Below are positions 35,274 to 44,570 of a stretch of 64,000 nucleotides of DNA, in pieces; the stretch's first letter is position 1, and the number at the start of each line of letters is the position of its first letter. Origin of the DNA: Haliscomenobacter sp033763495 (GTDB taxonomy: Bacteria; Bacteroidota; Bacteroidia; Chitinophagales; Saprospiraceae); assembly GCF_033763495.1 (NCBI RefSeq), contig NZ_JANRKL010000233.1, forward strand, positions 62,001 to 126,000, given 5' to 3'. The position numbers were made by a program, and so were the translations under genes. The notes under the pieces are model-generated. The model saw only the letters and a program-made list of their open reading frames with translations, did not search any database and had not been told where the DNA came from.

Positions 35274-36629
35274 TTATTTTTTAGCCCAGATGCCTTTTGC
35301 TTTGTTTTCCAGCAGCAAATAACTTTGGATAGGATAGATGCAAGCAGCTATGACTAGGATTACAATTGCTCCCATAACAATGCCACTCAGCCCCATATTA
35401 AAAGTTTTTGCAAAAAGAAAACATAAGGGAATGTTGATGACGATACCCACTATCGCCACTAGTATTTGAGTGTACAATACGCTCAACCCATTCAAAACTT
35501 TGTTAAAAATATTATTCCAAAACCACAGCACAACATAAAGGCCCATAAACCACTTTAGGGATTCTGGCACTACCACTGCTTCACCAACCCAAATGTTTTT
35601 TATGGGTTGAAAAAATAAAATGATCCCAAGTACAAGCACAACGTAAACCACAAATACCTTAAGCAAGAATTTCAGCTTGTTTTTTATCCAGTCCGAATCC
35701 CCTTTTGAAAAGGCTTCCGTACTGGCCGACCAAAGCGGCTGAACCAGAATACTTGCAAGAATGGTAGCAACCTGAAAGATTTTCTGGGTCACGTAATAGG
35801 GCGTTACCTCTGCAGCACCATACAGTTGGGAAATAATCAAACTATCCGTCGTCAATACAACCACAACAGAGATCTCAAGTATAAAAAAGCGCCCCCCCAG
35901 ATTGGCGATGCTTCTTATTTTGTTTTTGTCGAAAAAACGAATACTAGGGATCAACCGTGGGTTGTATCTAAACGTAAAATAGCTCAACAAAATCGATCCG
36001 GCCATTAATGAAAAACTGTACCATTTGGCAATAAACAAGAACCTCGACTCTGGGGCAATGGTGTTCGAAAACAGCAAAAAAACAAGCAGCATTAAAAAAT
36101 TTCCGATGATCAGGCCCAACGAAATGAAGCTATTTTTCTGAAGGGCATTCAAAACAGCATTCGTCAAACTCAACAAAAAATTAAAAATGATGCTTAGTAC
36201 CACAATTAAAACACCTATTTTCAGTTGATAGGCATCAATCACTGTAGTGTTAAAAATTGCCGGAAAGTTTAAAAAGCCGAACAAAGATACCGTCAGGATG
36301 GCAATGGTGATCACAATTGCGCCAAGAGCGATGTAAGCTGTAGATACATACTCCCTTGCAGCATCAAAATCACCCAGCGCCAAAGCTTCGGATAGCTTGT
36401 TCCTCATGCCGTTTCCAATGCCAATATCCATAAAAAGGATCCAGTTAGCACTAGCAATAAGTGTAACCCACACCCCATAAATTTCTTGGCCAAGAAACTG
36501 AATGTAAAGGGGAACCAGCAACAAATTGAGCGCTACGCTCGCACCTTTTAGGATTAAAGAGATAAAAACCTGATTGTTAAAATTCCTGTCTCTCGTGCCT
36601 GAGGTATAACTTTCAGTTTCTCCTTTCAT
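35274..36629 (-). CDS. Polysaccharide flippase (Wzx / RfbX-like, MOP superfamily)
   Basis: A protein of 451 residues with about 12 hydrophobic helices, typical of Wzx-type flippases. The opening VFISLILKGASVALNLLLVPLYIQFLGQEIYGVWVTLIASANWI and the IGIGNGMRNKLSEALALGD loop fit the family. It would move lipid-linked repeat units across the inner membrane. It stands between the initiating transferase and the glycosyltransferases, as expected in a Wzx/Wzy locus. Confidence 0.9.
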   Translation of the reverse strand: MKGETESYTSGTRDRNFNNQVFISLILKGASVALNLLLVPLYIQFLGQEIYGVWVTLIASANWILFMDIGIGNGMRNKLSEALALGDFDAAREYVSTAYIALGAIVITIAILTVSLFGFLNFPAIFNTTVIDAYQLKIGVLIVVLSIIFNFLLSLTNAVLNALQKNSFISLGLIIGNFLMLLVFLLFSNTIAPESRFLFIAKWYSFSLMAGSILLSYFTFRYNPRLIPSIRFFDKNKIRSIANLGGRFFILEISVVVVLTTDSLIISQLYGAAEVTPYYVTQKIFQVATILASILVQPLWSASTEAFSKGDSDWIKNKLKFLLKVFVVYVVLVLGIILFFQPIKNIWVGEAVVVPESLKWFMGLYVVLWFWNNIFNKVLNGLSVLYTQILVAIVGIVINIPLCFLFAKTFNMGLSGIVMGAIVILVIAACIYPIQSYLLLENKAKGIWAKK

Positions 36630-36656
36630 TTTCGGAAAGTCCTTATTTCACTGGAT

Positions 36657-38123
36657 TTAGAATGCATTTTTTTCGCCTTTCACCATATTGAAAACCGTTA
36701 GAAAAATGCATTTACAATCGAACCAGAAACTCCAGTTTTCAATGTAATCAACATCAAACTCTACTCGTTTGCCCATCTGGTAAAGTTCTCCGGTAGGGCC
36801 GCGCCAACCATTGACCTGAGCCCAACCAGAAATCCCTGGCTTCACTTCATGGCGAATCATGTATTTGTCGATCAAATTGGAATAAATCTCCGTGTGCTTG
36901 ATCATATGAGGCCTTGGGCCAATAACTGACATGTCACCCAATAATACATTAATGAATTGGGGGAACTCATCAATATTGGTTTTCCTTAAAAAGGCACCTA
37001 TTTTGGTTACCCGGGCATCATTTTTTACCGCTTGCAGTTGGTCACTATGTTCATTGACCGTCATAGTCCGAAACTTAAAACAGTCAAAAGGTTTATTCCA
37101 GTAACCGGTCCGCTTTTGAATGAAAAAAATAGGGCCTTTTGACTCCAATCGAATCAGTAAAGCAATCAGCGGAAAGAATGGTAAAATCACCATAAGTGCC
37201 ATTATGCTGAATAAAATATCAAACCAACGCTTGAGCAACTTATTGTGGGGTAAGCACAAAGGTTCCTTTTTGCGCCGAACGATCGGTAGGTGGGCCAGTT
37301 GTTCTACATGAACACCACGTTCAAAAAAATCAACCCCAATCGGCACGATTTCAAAATCGATGTAATTGTTCCGGCAGAGTTGAATAATGCGTTGCACCAT
37401 ATCCTTGGGTAAATCGCTGTAGAAATAAAACAGCTTCTTGATGCGGCCCTTGTTTTCCAACAAATAGGCGTCTATATCATCATAGGTACCTAAACTGGGA
37501 ACATCCGGAAGGCTTTCCCCCGCAAAACGCCCAATACAAAATACGTTACCGTCTCCATAAATGGACGAAAGCCCTTTTTCCAGGTATTTAAGGTTGGTGT
37601 TACCTCCCCCTACTACTGCATAGGTCAAATCAATTACCTTATTCCGGTTGTAATACCGAAAGGAATAATGGGAAATGGTTGACAAGACCATGAATGCAGA
37701 AAAAGACTGCATCAAAAAATTCACCTCGAAAGTCTCGAAGAAAAACTGGTAATAAACCAAGGTGATTAATCCGAAATAAATCAAGGTGTTCCAAAATAAA
37801 TCCCTGATTTTCAAATCCAATCTAGCCCCCTCAAACACACGGTAAGTATCCGTAAACGGAAGATAGATAAGCCAGATTGAATTAAAAATCAAAAACATAA
37901 GGTTAAACTCTCTAGCCATTTCCCGGCCAGCCAGTTGGTTAAAGGGAATTTGGAGCAATAAAAAAGCAAGCAAAGAAAGGTTCACGATTACCCAATCAAA
38001 AAAGACAGCTAGTGAAAGTTGCCGGGCAGTTTCTCTTTCTACCTTTCCTGGGTCAGCTTGATGGGAATGTTGGTGGATTACCTGTTTGCGTAAAACAGGC
38101 ATTTGTGTAAGTGAATGATTCAT
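36657..38123 (-). CDS. Undecaprenyl-phosphate sugar phosphotransferase (WcaJ-like)
   Basis: This 488-residue polyprenyl glycosylphosphotransferase starts repeat-unit synthesis by moving a sugar-1-phosphate, often glucose or galactose, onto undecaprenyl phosphate. Four N-terminal membrane helices (about 20-130) are followed by a Rossmann-like domain (YAVVGGGNTNLKYLEKGL), then the catalytic domain with KRWFDILFSIMALMVILPFFP, the PIFFIQKRTGYWNKPFDCFKFRTM core and DEFPQFINVLLGDMSVIGPRPHM. It follows the tyrosine autokinase gene after 52 bases. Confidence 0.93.
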   Translation of the reverse strand: MNHSLTQMPVLRKQVIHQHSHQADPGKVERETARQLSLAVFFDWVIVNLSLLAFLLLQIPFNQLAGREMAREFNLMFLIFNSIWLIYLPFTDTYRVFEGARLDLKIRDLFWNTLIYFGLITLVYYQFFFETFEVNFLMQSFSAFMVLSTISHYSFRYYNRNKVIDLTYAVVGGGNTNLKYLEKGLSSIYGDGNVFCIGRFAGESLPDVPSLGTYDDIDAYLLENKGRIKKLFYFYSDLPKDMVQRIIQLCRNNYIDFEIVPIGVDFFERGVHVEQLAHLPIVRRKKEPLCLPHNKLLKRWFDILFSIMALMVILPFFPLIALLIRLESKGPIFFIQKRTGYWNKPFDCFKFRTMTVNEHSDQLQAVKNDARVTKIGAFLRKTNIDEFPQFINVLLGDMSVIGPRPHMIKHTEIYSNLIDKYMIRHEVKPGISGWAQVNGWRGPTGELYQMGKRVEFDVDYIENWSFWFDCKCIFLTVFNMVKGEKNAF

Positions 38124-38175
38124 GGTGAAAATAATTAGTTTAAACTGGTTAGTTGTTTATACAGTAAATGGAGCG

Positions 38176-40503
38176 TTAGTTTTTGTAATGGGTGTAGGTG
38201 TAACCATAGGCATCGTCTTGTTTCTTCACATCATTAAAAATGATAGAAGGGTTAACTAATTTATGCTGTTCGAAAAATTCTTTGGCCTTTTCGATCATGA
38301 CCTTCTTGGTATAGCTGGAACGGATTACAAAAAGGGACTTGTCCACATACTTATTGAGCAAAATGCTGTCGGCGATTATTCCAATTGGGGAGCAATCAAC
38401 GATGATGACCTCATAGTTTTCTCTCAAGTAGAAAAACAGGTTGGACAATTGTTCCTCAGTAATGATCTCCAATAGGTTGACAATAACCGGGCCTCCTGAA
38501 ATGAAATGCAGATTGGGAATTTCATTTGAAATTTGGATGACTTCTTCTAATTTCAATTCATTCAGGAAGAAATTGCTTAAGCCGATTTCCGCGTTCCCAT
38601 TGAAAAATTTATTGACGGAGGGTCTCCTTAGATCAAAGTCGACAACTATCGTTTTTCTCTTGCCTAAGGCAAAACTCCGGGCCAAATTCGTAGCAATAAA
38701 GGTTTTCCCCTCATTACTTGTACTGGAGGTAACCATTATACATTTCGTTTTCTCCCGATTGTAAAACTGCAGGTTTGTTCTGATGGTTCGGAACCGTTCA
38801 GTCGCTAAATTTTGTGGATCACCTAACAAAAGTTGTTGGCTTTTTTTGTTTTGGTGATTGATTATTCCCAGGATTTTATTCTCTGGGAGAATTTGTTTAA
38901 TGTCTTTTTCGGTCCTAATCGCTCCTTTGAAAAAATCCAACAGTACGATCAGGAAAAAGGGAATTGCCATTCCTACCAATCCCGCTCCTCCAAAAATCTG
39001 AGCCTTTTTTAAACCAACAGGATCAATTGAACTATATGGAGGATCTACAATCATGGAGTTGGCATAATCACTAACCAATGCCATGGAAACCTCTTCTCTC
39101 TTTTGCAACAAATACACATAGAGGTTTTCTTTTATTCCTTGGGTGCGCATTTTATCGGCCAGTCCTCTTTCCTTCATGGGTACACTGCGCAAGCGGCTAT
39201 TGGATTTATCATATTGATTTTGGAGTTTACTCAAATTCAGTTCAACATCATCTTGCATGTTGCCAATAGCAGACACGATTGAATTGCGTAAGCTCCTCAA
39301 TTTTTGGTTGGTTGATTGTACAATCGGATTGGAGGGTTGGCCTGACATCAAAAGCCGCTCTCTTTGCAAAACCAAGTCGTTATAGGGCTGAATCAGACCA
39401 AGTACTTTACCATCATACAAAGAGGGGTTAATGGGAAGCATCTTAAAGTTATCACTGCTATCCCTCAGTTCTGATCTTACAGCTTGGAGCATTCTTGACT
39501 GCAACTCCAAATTACGTTGTTCCCTAGTCAGGTCCTTTACATCACCCAAGGTTGTTTCTAGATCAGAAGTGGTGGACGAGATGATTTCGTTGTTCAGTTT
39601 GAAAGCTTCGAGGGTGCTTTCCGCAGATGCTAGTTCCTGGCTGATGTCCCGAATCCGTCCATCCAACAGTTCCAGGGTTTTAAGCGTGATTTCGGTATTC
39701 GCCTCGCTTTTGACCTGGTCAAATTTTTCCATCAAATAGGTTAACACATCAATTCCCCGCTGAGGTACTTCGTCAACCAAAGTCAAAACCCTAACTGAGG
39801 AGTTGTTTTTCTCGCTGCTCAGTTCAATATTTAAATTATCCAGGTATTTCTTTGCAACTTTTTTGGCATCCAGAAACTCAACATGCATGGTTTTTCCTGG
39901 CGCAATCCGTGAAGATTCAACTCGGGAGATGCGGAATTTTCCAAATTCATTAGAAAATAGTTGGCCATACTTATACGTTCCGGACTTGGATCCCTGCGAA
40001 AATTTGAAGGAGTATTTGTTGATCGGAGTTATTTCAAAAGTAGTATTGTCGATGAGATTTAGTGAAAAGGTATCGACCACGATTGGAAAGTCCTTATAAG
40101 CATCACGTTCTGATAACTTGTCCTTCCAGAAATACCTCGTTTCGAGCCCCAACTTCCCCACGACTGAATTCATCAAGGAAAAGGAGGTCAAGATTTCAAT
40201 ATCGTTGCTGGCCTTATCCGATGTTGCAGAAAGGAGTAAATTGCGTTTAATAAAGTCATCATCAGATCCAGAATTTTCTTCCCGTTCTCTGATCAATAGT
40301 TTACTGGTTATTTGGTAGACTGGCTGAAGTTTTTTATAAAAAACATAGGCTAGCCCCAAACTAACGATCCCACAAACCAAATAGATGTACCATTTGTTAA
40401 GAACGTAATTTCTGAACATCCCGAAAAAGTCGATTTGACCTTCCGCAGAATCATTTCCACCTTGGTTCAGCAAAATCGCTTTTTGATAGTCAAACTCATT
40501 CAT
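38176..40503 (-). CDS. Polysaccharide co-polymerase with tyrosine autokinase domain (Wzc-like)
   Basis: This 775-residue inner-membrane protein controls chain length and export. It has an N-terminal Wzz domain with a first helix near residue 40, a long periplasmic coiled-coil region (about 250-450, ending at the GNVR-like segment), a second helix near 500, and a cytoplasmic BY-kinase. Kinase motifs are Walker A TSSTSNEGKT near 590, A-prime TIVVDFDLRRP and Walker B VIIVDCSPIG. The C-terminus YGYTYTHY has four tyrosines, a short version of the autophosphorylation cluster. Partner genes wza and wcaJ flank it. Confidence 0.93.
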   Translation of the reverse strand: MNEFDYQKAILLNQGGNDSAEGQIDFFGMFRNYVLNKWYIYLVCGIVSLGLAYVFYKKLQPVYQITSKLLIREREENSGSDDDFIKRNLLLSATSDKASNDIEILTSFSLMNSVVGKLGLETRYFWKDKLSERDAYKDFPIVVDTFSLNLIDNTTFEITPINKYSFKFSQGSKSGTYKYGQLFSNEFGKFRISRVESSRIAPGKTMHVEFLDAKKVAKKYLDNLNIELSSEKNNSSVRVLTLVDEVPQRGIDVLTYLMEKFDQVKSEANTEITLKTLELLDGRIRDISQELASAESTLEAFKLNNEIISSTTSDLETTLGDVKDLTREQRNLELQSRMLQAVRSELRDSSDNFKMLPINPSLYDGKVLGLIQPYNDLVLQRERLLMSGQPSNPIVQSTNQKLRSLRNSIVSAIGNMQDDVELNLSKLQNQYDKSNSRLRSVPMKERGLADKMRTQGIKENLYVYLLQKREEVSMALVSDYANSMIVDPPYSSIDPVGLKKAQIFGGAGLVGMAIPFFLIVLLDFFKGAIRTEKDIKQILPENKILGIINHQNKKSQQLLLGDPQNLATERFRTIRTNLQFYNREKTKCIMVTSSTSNEGKTFIATNLARSFALGKRKTIVVDFDLRRPSVNKFFNGNAEIGLSNFFLNELKLEEVIQISNEIPNLHFISGGPVIVNLLEIITEEQLSNLFFYLRENYEVIIVDCSPIGIIADSILLNKYVDKSLFVIRSSYTKKVMIEKAKEFFEQHKLVNPSIIFNDVKKQDDAYGYTYTHYKN

Positions 40504-40521
40504 GGCACTAATTTTCTATTG

Positions 40522-41301
40522 TTACTGCTTAAATAGGGCAATCAAAACTGCTGCTACTGTTGCGGCGGCAGACAAAATGGGCACGGCTTTGGAACTCTGG
40601 TCTTGTACCGCACCAGCCTTGGACCTCAAGGGTTTTACATAAATCAAATCATTTTGCTTTAAGAAATAATATTCTGAATGGAAAAAAGCTGCCGATTGAA
40701 GGTTAATCCGATTCAATGACCGCACTCCATTGTTTTCCCGAACAAGCAAAATATCTTTTCGATCCGCATAATCCGTCAAATCACCCGCCAGAGCTAAAGC
40801 ATCAAGCAGGGAAATGCGCTCGTTGACTACATTAAATGCGCCAGGATTCCGAACCTCCCCTGAAACTGTCACTCTGAAATTCAGTAGCCTTACATTGACA
40901 ACCGGATCTTTCAGGTATGTTTTTAGTCTTTCCACCAGGGAATCCTTAACTTCCGTAACGCTCAGGCCCTCTAGCTTCAACCGCCCTAAAACCGGAAAAT
41001 CAATCATTCCTTGTTGATTTACTAGAAATCCAGTCAGCTGGATGGCTTCGATATTGACAAAACTCTCACCTTGCTGATTGGACGTTATGTTAAAAGGTGC
41101 CACCAATTCCATTTCAGAACCAAACACCTTTATTGACAACACGTCATTAGGCTGAATTTTGATTTCTGGCAACTTATAACTAAGCAATTGGGTAGTATCA
41201 GAAAAATCTTCCTGATAATTGACCAGTTGTTTGTGTGACACGCAGCTTGAACCCATAACAAGCAAAATAAAAGCCCAAATTGTAGTTAAATAAATACGCA
41301 T
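40522..41301 (-). CDS. Polysaccharide export outer-membrane lipoprotein (Wza-like)
   Basis: From ATG 41301 the product is about 259 residues, beginning MRIYLTTIWAFILLVMGSSC, a lipoprotein signal with lipobox and cysteine. An in-frame ATG at 41400 would place 33 residues ahead of it and is unlikely. The Poly_export domain (LPEIKIQPNDVLSIKVFG) and an SLBB domain (FRVTVSGEVRNPGAFNV) follow. Near the C-terminus is one hydrophobic segment (VPILSAAATVAAVLIALF). It forms the outer-membrane export channel with the Wzc partner and is the first gene of the locus. Confidence 0.93.
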   Translation of the reverse strand: MRIYLTTIWAFILLVMGSSCVSHKQLVNYQEDFSDTTQLLSYKLPEIKIQPNDVLSIKVFGSEMELVAPFNITSNQQGESFVNIEAIQLTGFLVNQQGMIDFPVLGRLKLEGLSVTEVKDSLVERLKTYLKDPVVNVRLLNFRVTVSGEVRNPGAFNVVNERISLLDALALAGDLTDYADRKDILLVRENNGVRSLNRINLQSAAFFHSEYYFLKQNDLIYVKPLRSKAGAVQDQSSKAVPILSAAATVAAVLIALFKQ

Positions 41302-41538
41302 TTTTAATATATTAACAATGTTCTTTCCAGTATGGAACAAATCGGTTCGTTTTTGGTACGGCTTCGCCATCGATAAGTCGCAATGCTTTCCTGCATGCAT
41401 TACTCACCCACCCAAAAAGGCAAAGGCCTTAAAGGAAATGCAGATCGTCTAAACACACGATTTCTAAATGCAAATCATTGGAATATTCCAACAACAAGCA
41501 GTTAGTTATCCCCGCAAGGTAGACAACCATGGTTAAAC

Positions 41539-41546
41539 CAAAGTTA
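41539..41546 (-). promoter_or_regulatory. Candidate -7 box for the polysaccharide operon
   Basis: On the minus strand TAACTTTG fits TAnnTTTG exactly. It would give an mRNA leader of about 230 bases before the Wza ATG at 41301. No CAAA/TTTG element at the usual 19-23 base spacing is present; the palindrome at 41572-41589 lies upstream instead. Confidence 0.35.
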
Positions 41547-41571
41547 AATTAGTGTTAGCGTAATAGTAAAT

Positions 41572-41589
41572 TACTCACAAATGTGAGTA
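41572..41589. promoter_or_regulatory. Perfect palindrome, possible operator
   Basis: TACTCAC-aaat-GTGAGTA, two 7-bp arms around 4 bases. It is 26 bases upstream of the candidate -7 box of the polysaccharide operon and has the size of a dimeric regulator site. No regulator is known to bind it. Confidence 0.35.
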
Positions 41590-41667
41590 GAATAAAGGGA
41601 AATACTCAGTACACAGGTAGTGTTAGGAATCAATATTACAAAACAAATTGAACGAATTATGAATCCA

Positions 41668-41676
41668 GGGGGGGGG
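41668..41676. repeat. Run of nine G residues
   Basis: A homopolymer of nine G residues in the region upstream of wza. Runs of this length are prone to slippage. It lies outside any supported coding sequence. Confidence 0.6.
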
Positions 41677-41987
41677 AGGCAAACAGCACATTACATATAA
41701 ATTTAATTTAACAACTGGGTTCTGTGCAAATGCACAATTAAAGCTCAAATATAGTGATTTAAATGGAATAATGAAATGATTACTGTAAAAAAAAAAATAA
41801 TACTGGAAAGGGATGGCCACCCATTTTACCCTCAAAAAAAAATAAGCCGATAAACTCATAACCTTGCGGATATTTTTACGAATAAAATTTGGTGTATCGG
41901 CAATTGATATTAGCTTTATCAGGCGAAGAAAAATTGAACACTAATTGTTTCTGAACATATTTTTTTTTTTCAAAATCAAGAATCCTA

Positions 41988-43322
41988 ATGTCTGCTAATT
42001 CTGCCAATATGCGCATGGCCATCCTCGCTTCGGCCACTGGAACCCTATTAGAATGGTATGATCTTTTTTTAGCGGTAATTTTGGCCAAAACCCTTAGTGG
42101 TCAACTGTTTCCAGGGGGAGAGAGCACCTACTTTTTGGAGACCTTAGCCATCGTTGGCTCTTCATTTTTCATTCGGCCACTAGGTTCTTTATTCTTTGGG
42201 AGTATGGGCGACCGTAAAGGCCGCAAGCAGACCTTTTTACTTTCCTTACTGGTGATGGGAGCAGCTACCTTTTTGATTGGTTTGATTCCTACTTTTTCAC
42301 AGGTTGGCTGGTTGGCCCCCATCTTGCTGCTGGTTTTGCGTTTGGCTCAAGGTTTTGCCCTCAGCGGCGAATATTCAGGTGCCATCATTTATGTGTCCGA
42401 AAATGCACCTACCGACAAACGCGGTTTTTATACCGGTTTCATCCAAGCTACGGTGCCAGTCGGATTGTTGCTCTGTTTGTTGGTAGTCATTGGCACCCAG
42501 TCTTTAATGAGTACCGAAAATTTCAACACCTGGGGCTGGCGTTTGCCTTTTTTGTCTAGTGCAGTGCTGGTATTTTTCTCTTACATCGTGCGCCGAAAGA
42601 TGGAAGAAACTCCCGTTTTTAACCAACTAAAGGACGGTGGGAATGTTTCCAAATCCCCCATTCGCGAATCCCTCGACAGTTTCCCTAAATGGCGATTGAT
42701 CTTAATGCTCATTTTTGGTGGCAATGCCGCTCAAAGCGCCATCATGCACACCTCCCAGTTTGTTACCCTCTATTTTTTACAAAGGGCGGTAAAAATTGAT
42801 GAACAACTCAGTTTTATTATTTTGGCAATGGCACTACTTTTAGGCACTCCTTTTTTTCAATGGGCTGGGGCTTTGAGTGACCGCATCGGCCGCAAAAAAG
42901 TGATCTACGCTGGGATTTTACTGGGGCTGATCTCAATTCCTCTCTCCTTTTTCCTGTTCAATACGCTGGGTAATCCCGGCCATTTAACTGAGGCCCATTC
43001 CATCAGCACCGGCGTGACCCTCTTGTTTGTTTTGCTCTGTTTCGTCAATATGGTGTCTAGTGCTTTGGTGTATGGCCCAATGGGGGTATTCATGACGGAG
43101 TTCTTTGAAGGAAGAACCCGCTACACCAGTATGGGTTTTGCCCACAACATTGGCAATGGCCTCATCGGTGGAGCCACTCCCTTAGTAACCGAGTTTCTGA
43201 AAGCGAATCTGGTGGTCGGGGCATTATTGGCTCCTTATATTGGGTTGCTCTATCCACTGAGTCTGATGGTACTTGCTTTGATCATCAATCCTTTTTTGAA
43301 GGAAACGGCAGGGAAAAATTAA
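41988..43322 (+). CDS. MHS-family MFS transporter (proline/alpha-ketoglutarate permease-like)
   Basis: This 444-residue, 12-helix permease belongs to the metabolite:H+ symporter family. Marks are GTLLEWYDLFLAVILAKTL at the first helix, the MFS loop GSMGDRKGRKQTFLLSLLVMG and the region RLAQGFALSGEYSGAIIYVSENAPTDKRGFYTGF. It lies upstream of, and in the same direction as, homogentisate dioxygenase and fumarylacetoacetase (78 bases to hmgA), so it may import an aromatic acid or another organic acid. Its substrate is not determinable from sequence. Confidence 0.88.
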   Translation: MSANSANMRMAILASATGTLLEWYDLFLAVILAKTLSGQLFPGGESTYFLETLAIVGSSFFIRPLGSLFFGSMGDRKGRKQTFLLSLLVMGAATFLIGLIPTFSQVGWLAPILLLVLRLAQGFALSGEYSGAIIYVSENAPTDKRGFYTGFIQATVPVGLLLCLLVVIGTQSLMSTENFNTWGWRLPFLSSAVLVFFSYIVRRKMEETPVFNQLKDGGNVSKSPIRESLDSFPKWRLILMLIFGGNAAQSAIMHTSQFVTLYFLQRAVKIDEQLSFIILAMALLLGTPFFQWAGALSDRIGRKKVIYAGILLGLISIPLSFFLFNTLGNPGHLTEAHSISTGVTLLFVLLCFVNMVSSALVYGPMGVFMTEFFEGRTRYTSMGFAHNIGNGLIGGATPLVTEFLKANLVVGALLAPYIGLLYPLSLMVLALIINPFLKETAGKN

Positions 43323-43400
43323 ATTGGTGCCGATTAAATCATAAGTTAACGATTTTGACGGGGCTTTTTTATTTTGAACCCATTTTCAACTCCTAACCAT

Positions 43401-44558
43401 ATGCCAATCTACCACAAACTTGGAAAAATCCCCCCAAAACGGCACATCCAGTTCCGCAAAGCAGACGGGGGCTTGTACTATGAACAACTCTTTGGAACCA
43501 TCGGCTTTGATGGTATGTCCTCCCTGCTTTACCAAATTCATCGGCCTACGATGGTAAGGGAAATTCTCTCCGAAACCGATGTTGCACCCAAAATAGCAGT
43601 GGCAAAAAGTATAAAAGCCCGTTTGCTTAAGGGTTTTGAAATAATTCCTCAAGACGATTTTCTACAAAGTCGCACGTCGCTCTTGGTCAATAACGACATC
43701 CACATTGGTTTGGCAGCACCCAAACAGTCTTTGCGGAGTTATTTTTACAAAAATGTCGATGCTGATGAGCTCCTGTTCGTTCACCGCGGCAAGGGTACCC
43801 TGCGCACTCAATTGGGCAATATCCCTTTTGAATATGGTGACTACCTGCTTATTCCCAGGGGGATGATTTACCAGATCGATTTTGAAAGAGAAGACAACCG
43901 TCTGTTGTATGCGGAGAGCTTTCATCCCATCTATACGCCCAAGCGTTACCGCAACTGGTTTGGGCAATTGCTCGAACATTCGCCTTTTTGCGAACGGGAT
44001 TACAAACTGCCCCAAGACTTGGAAACCTTTGATGAAAAGGGGGATTTTGTCATCAAAATCAAAAAACAAGGTGTTTTGTACGCCATGCTATACCCTACCC
44101 ACCCTTTTGATGTAGTAGGTTGGGATGGCTACAATTTTCCCTATGGTTTTTCCATCCATAATTTTGAACCCATCACTGGTCGGGTGCATCAACCGCCTCC
44201 CGTACATCAAACCTTCGAAACCAAAGCTTTTGTAGTCTGTTCGTTTTGCCCTCGTTTGTACGATTACCACCCCCAAAGCATCCCTGCCCCTTACAATCAC
44301 TCCAACATAGACAGTGATGAAATGCTGTACTACGTAGATGGCGATTTTATGAGTCGAAACAACATCGAAAAGGGACACATTACCCTGCATCCTGCCGGGA
44401 TTCCACATGGTCCCGCGCCAGGTGCCTACGAACGGAGCATAGGTCAGACCAAAACAGAAGAGCTGGCGGTGATGATCGACACTTTCCGTCCCCTATCTAT
44501 CACTGAGGCAGCGCTAAAAATCGATGATGGGAAATATTACCAAAGCTGGTTGGAATAA
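43401..44558 (+). CDS. hmgA: Homogentisate 1,2-dioxygenase
   Basis: This iron enzyme opens homogentisate to maleylacetoacetate in tyrosine and phenylalanine breakdown. Its 385 residues start MPIYHKLGKIPPKRHIQFRK and show GGLYYEQLFGTIGFDGMSSLLY, matching the family opening. Probable iron ligands lie in YNHSNIDSDEMLYYVDG (His and Glu) and in HPAGIPHGP (His). I chose ATG 43401 over an upstream TTG at 43374 because it fits the family N-terminus. The gene is followed 12 bases later by fumarylacetoacetase; maleylacetoacetate isomerase is not in the window. Confidence 0.95.
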   Translation: MPIYHKLGKIPPKRHIQFRKADGGLYYEQLFGTIGFDGMSSLLYQIHRPTMVREILSETDVAPKIAVAKSIKARLLKGFEIIPQDDFLQSRTSLLVNNDIHIGLAAPKQSLRSYFYKNVDADELLFVHRGKGTLRTQLGNIPFEYGDYLLIPRGMIYQIDFEREDNRLLYAESFHPIYTPKRYRNWFGQLLEHSPFCERDYKLPQDLETFDEKGDFVIKIKKQGVLYAMLYPTHPFDVVGWDGYNFPYGFSIHNFEPITGRVHQPPPVHQTFETKAFVVCSFCPRLYDYHPQSIPAPYNHSNIDSDEMLYYVDGDFMSRNNIEKGHITLHPAGIPHGPAPGAYERSIGQTKTEELAVMIDTFRPLSITEAALKIDDGKYYQSWLE

Positions 44559-44570
44559 ATCAAAAAAGAA

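Larger units (their letters stand above)
41302..41987. other. Long divergent regulatory region of the polysaccharide locus
   Basis: This 686-base stretch lies between wza and the MHS transporter gene. It contains a 9-bp G tract (41668-41676), an 11-A tract (41787-41797), an 11-T tract (41960-41970), a 7-bp palindrome and a candidate promoter for wza. Reading frames inside are short and look random. No RNA gene is recognised. Confidence 0.6.

Noticed and set aside
41623..41859. 78-codon minus-strand frame upstream of wza
   Set aside because: Composition follows AT-rich and homopolymer sequence; the G9 tract lies inside it and there is no protein likeness.
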